Program-made: the position numbers and the translations under genes
DNA from: Gossypium raimondii
Taxonomy: Eukaryota > Streptophyta > Magnoliopsida > Malvales > Malvaceae
Assembly: GCF_025698545.1 (NCBI RefSeq)
Contig: NC_068566.1
Coordinates: 44,495,192-44,559,191 of the forward strand
Length of the DNA stretch: 64,000 bases
Reading direction: 5' to 3'
Shown: positions 62,036 through 64,000 of the stretch, one piece after another
How the letters are laid out: the number at the start of each line of letters is the position of its first letter
Numbering within the stretch: the stretch's first letter is position 1
Notes under the pieces: generated by a model
The model's input: only the letters and a program-made list of their open reading frames with translations
Told to the model about the DNA's origin: nothing
Database searches by the model: none

Positions 62036-64000
62036 TCTTGGTCATATAAAGTTAACAGTTTAACTCAAGTTGCATACTTCAATCTAGCATTTAGGGCCAA
62101 TTACCCTCGTTATAAAAGATTGAAAGTAGTATTTACAAATCATCCGTCTAATTAAACTATTGATGAGTCTTGAATATTTTTTCGGTGGAATTAAACAGCT
62201 AAAAAACAACGATTATAACGATTAAAAATCTGTAAGTTATTACGGTGAAAGTCTGCAATCTTCGCCATGTGATCCCTTAGAACATGTCGAACTCGCACTT
62301 TCCAATTGCGACACAATAGTTGGTGAGCCTTGAATATTAAATAGTGACGAGTATTCATGAAACTGAACCAATTGGTTAAAATTTTGTTTTTATGTCTTGG
62401 TCTTGGACCAACAAGGTTGATAGTTTATAGAAATTGGATTCGTTAACCAACGGTTTTTACTAACAATAATGAAACCTTAAACAGTAATTTTCCGTCTCAG
62501 TTTGGTGGGGATTCACTTTAGCGCCAATATTCAACTCCCCTCATTTATATTTCTAATTAATTGAACTGTTCCTCAATCCTATTCTGCTCACCAAACCAAA
62601 ACCTAATCAAATGAGTTGACAAATTAAGCTTACTCTTCTCACTTTCTCAATAATTAAGTAGAGTCAAGGAAACAATCGTACTCAGAAATTAATCGGCAGC
62701 AACTAGCAAAAGACTCGTAATAGTTACAAATTAATGATGATAACAAAAACCAGAAATTTTCAATAATTTCATTTTGAAACAGCAAAAGACTCGTAATCTC
62801 AAGTAATTTTTTCATCAATTGATAATCATACTAATCTAATCTTCCACTTCAGCTGTTTTTGCCCATTTTTAGTCATTCAATTTGATACTTGCAAAGCCTA
62901 ACAATTCAATTTTATTGCTACCATCAATCACCAAGAAAACTAACAACAAACTAATTCTCTCCTTACGCATTTGGGGTTTCTCTCAACGTTTGGCGGACTT
63001 TTCTTGTCTTGCTACTGATTTCTGTTTCCTTTTCAGGCTATTTAGGATTGGATTGCAAGTTTTAAAGAACAAGGAGAAAAGTATAACACAATATTTGTTA
63101 ATACAGTTTGAATTCACCAATTTTATTTTGCGAAGTCTCATCTCAGGAAATGATTTTATTTCACAATTCGTACGACTCAACTATTGGCTACCCTTAAACC
63201 GATGAATATTTGCAACTTCAATACTGAACTCAAATTGTTACAAATCACTTTTTCTAAATACCTCACCTTACATTCGATAAAATATCTGAATAAAAAAAAA
63301 AGTCAAAGATACTAAAAAAATTGTCCACCAATATATAGGCCATGAATAGCACAACCTCCCAAGACAAGATAAGACTTCTGCACAAATTCTCTAATAAATA
63401 ATATCATTAATCCTATTATTATCAAGTTTTACAGAAACCTCAAATCACTTAAAGAGATAAGAAGGATAAGGGTAGATATCTTTAACACTTTAAACTTCTT
63501 CCTTCCTCTCCAAGGCTGATCAAATGGATGATGATCATATTTTAATTTATTGCGAAATTCCCTCCTCGTTTGTTGTTTAATAAAATTCAATCATAAGCCA
63601 TTGAAAGTTAAATATGCTAACACCAAAAACTTTGATTGCTCCAAACAACTTGTTCTAACATTTGTTCAAACATGAAATGGGACAAGGCAGACAACTTTCC
63701 CAACAATTTCTCTCTTTGACATTTTTTACAAAACCCTACAACAAATAATTAACACACAATTCAAACAAATTAAATATGAAAGGAACTAGAATATTTCTCC
63801 CCCTAAGAAGTAGAACGATCCTCAAACAACCACTCTCTATATCAACAACCAAGCTTGTTCATCACAAAATCAACCGAGCATGCATCAAAAACTCAAAATA
63901 AAATCAAGGGGTATATAATATAGGATATAAAATGAATTTATATCAATCCATAAAAATTAAAAGTAACGAACCATTATCGAATCCACAAAGTCTTTAAAAA
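62036..64000. other. Non-genic tail of the window
   Basis: Beyond the duplicated promoter there is AT-rich DNA with no recognised gene, repeat or element. The two frames at 62882-63205 and 62983-63180 overlap on opposite strands and have no features. Confidence 0.5.

Overview
The window looks like nuclear DNA of a dicot plant: AT-rich, GT-AG introns, dispersed genes and many retrotransposons. The mix of long-LTR Ty3/gypsy and Copia debris resembles cotton (Gossypium, Malvaceae). That assignment is pattern recognition and was not tested. Six intact genes are supported, and I rebuilt their exon structures by hand from splice sites and reading frame.

Layout. 1-2332 is the edge of a minus-strand gypsy-type LTR. 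2.3-6.2 kb is AT-rich DNA with a diverged ~600 bp duplication, probably DNA-transposon debris. 6.17-9.45 kb is the 3' end of a Ty3/gypsy element (pol tail, polypurine tract, 2.9 kb LTR). More LTR-like and AT-rich sequence follows to 14 kb. 14.3-26 kb is a gene island: an intronless BAHD acyltransferase, an RDM4/IWR1-type gene and a TruA-type pseudouridine synthase, all on the minus strand. 26.8-40.6 kb is a transposon nest. It holds an internally deleted Copia element with both LTRs, then a 5'-truncated LINE split by two LTR insertions, each of which carries a further insertion. 40.9-46.9 kb is TIC110 (plus strand, 15 exons). 48.8-49.4 kb is BLOS1 (minus). 50.4-50.9 kb is a decayed RRM-type open frame. 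51.6-53.2 and 59.4-61.5 kb are two tandemly duplicated class III peroxidase genes (minus), separated by about 6 kb of AT-rich DNA with MITE-like inverted repeats. 61.6-64 kb holds the duplicated promoter and otherwise nothing I recognise.

The genes do not form a pathway. They cover acyl transfer in specialised metabolism, RNA polymerase assembly and RNA-directed DNA methylation, tRNA modification, chloroplast protein import, endosomal trafficking and cell-wall peroxidases. Only the peroxidase pair is clearly related. I found no CRISPR, tRNA or rRNA genes, and no credible undescribed multi-gene system. The most interesting material is structural: datable nested insertions, including one that cuts the catalytic FADD box of the LINE, and the recurrence of different short (near-)palindromic repeat arrays inside LTR-like sequences.
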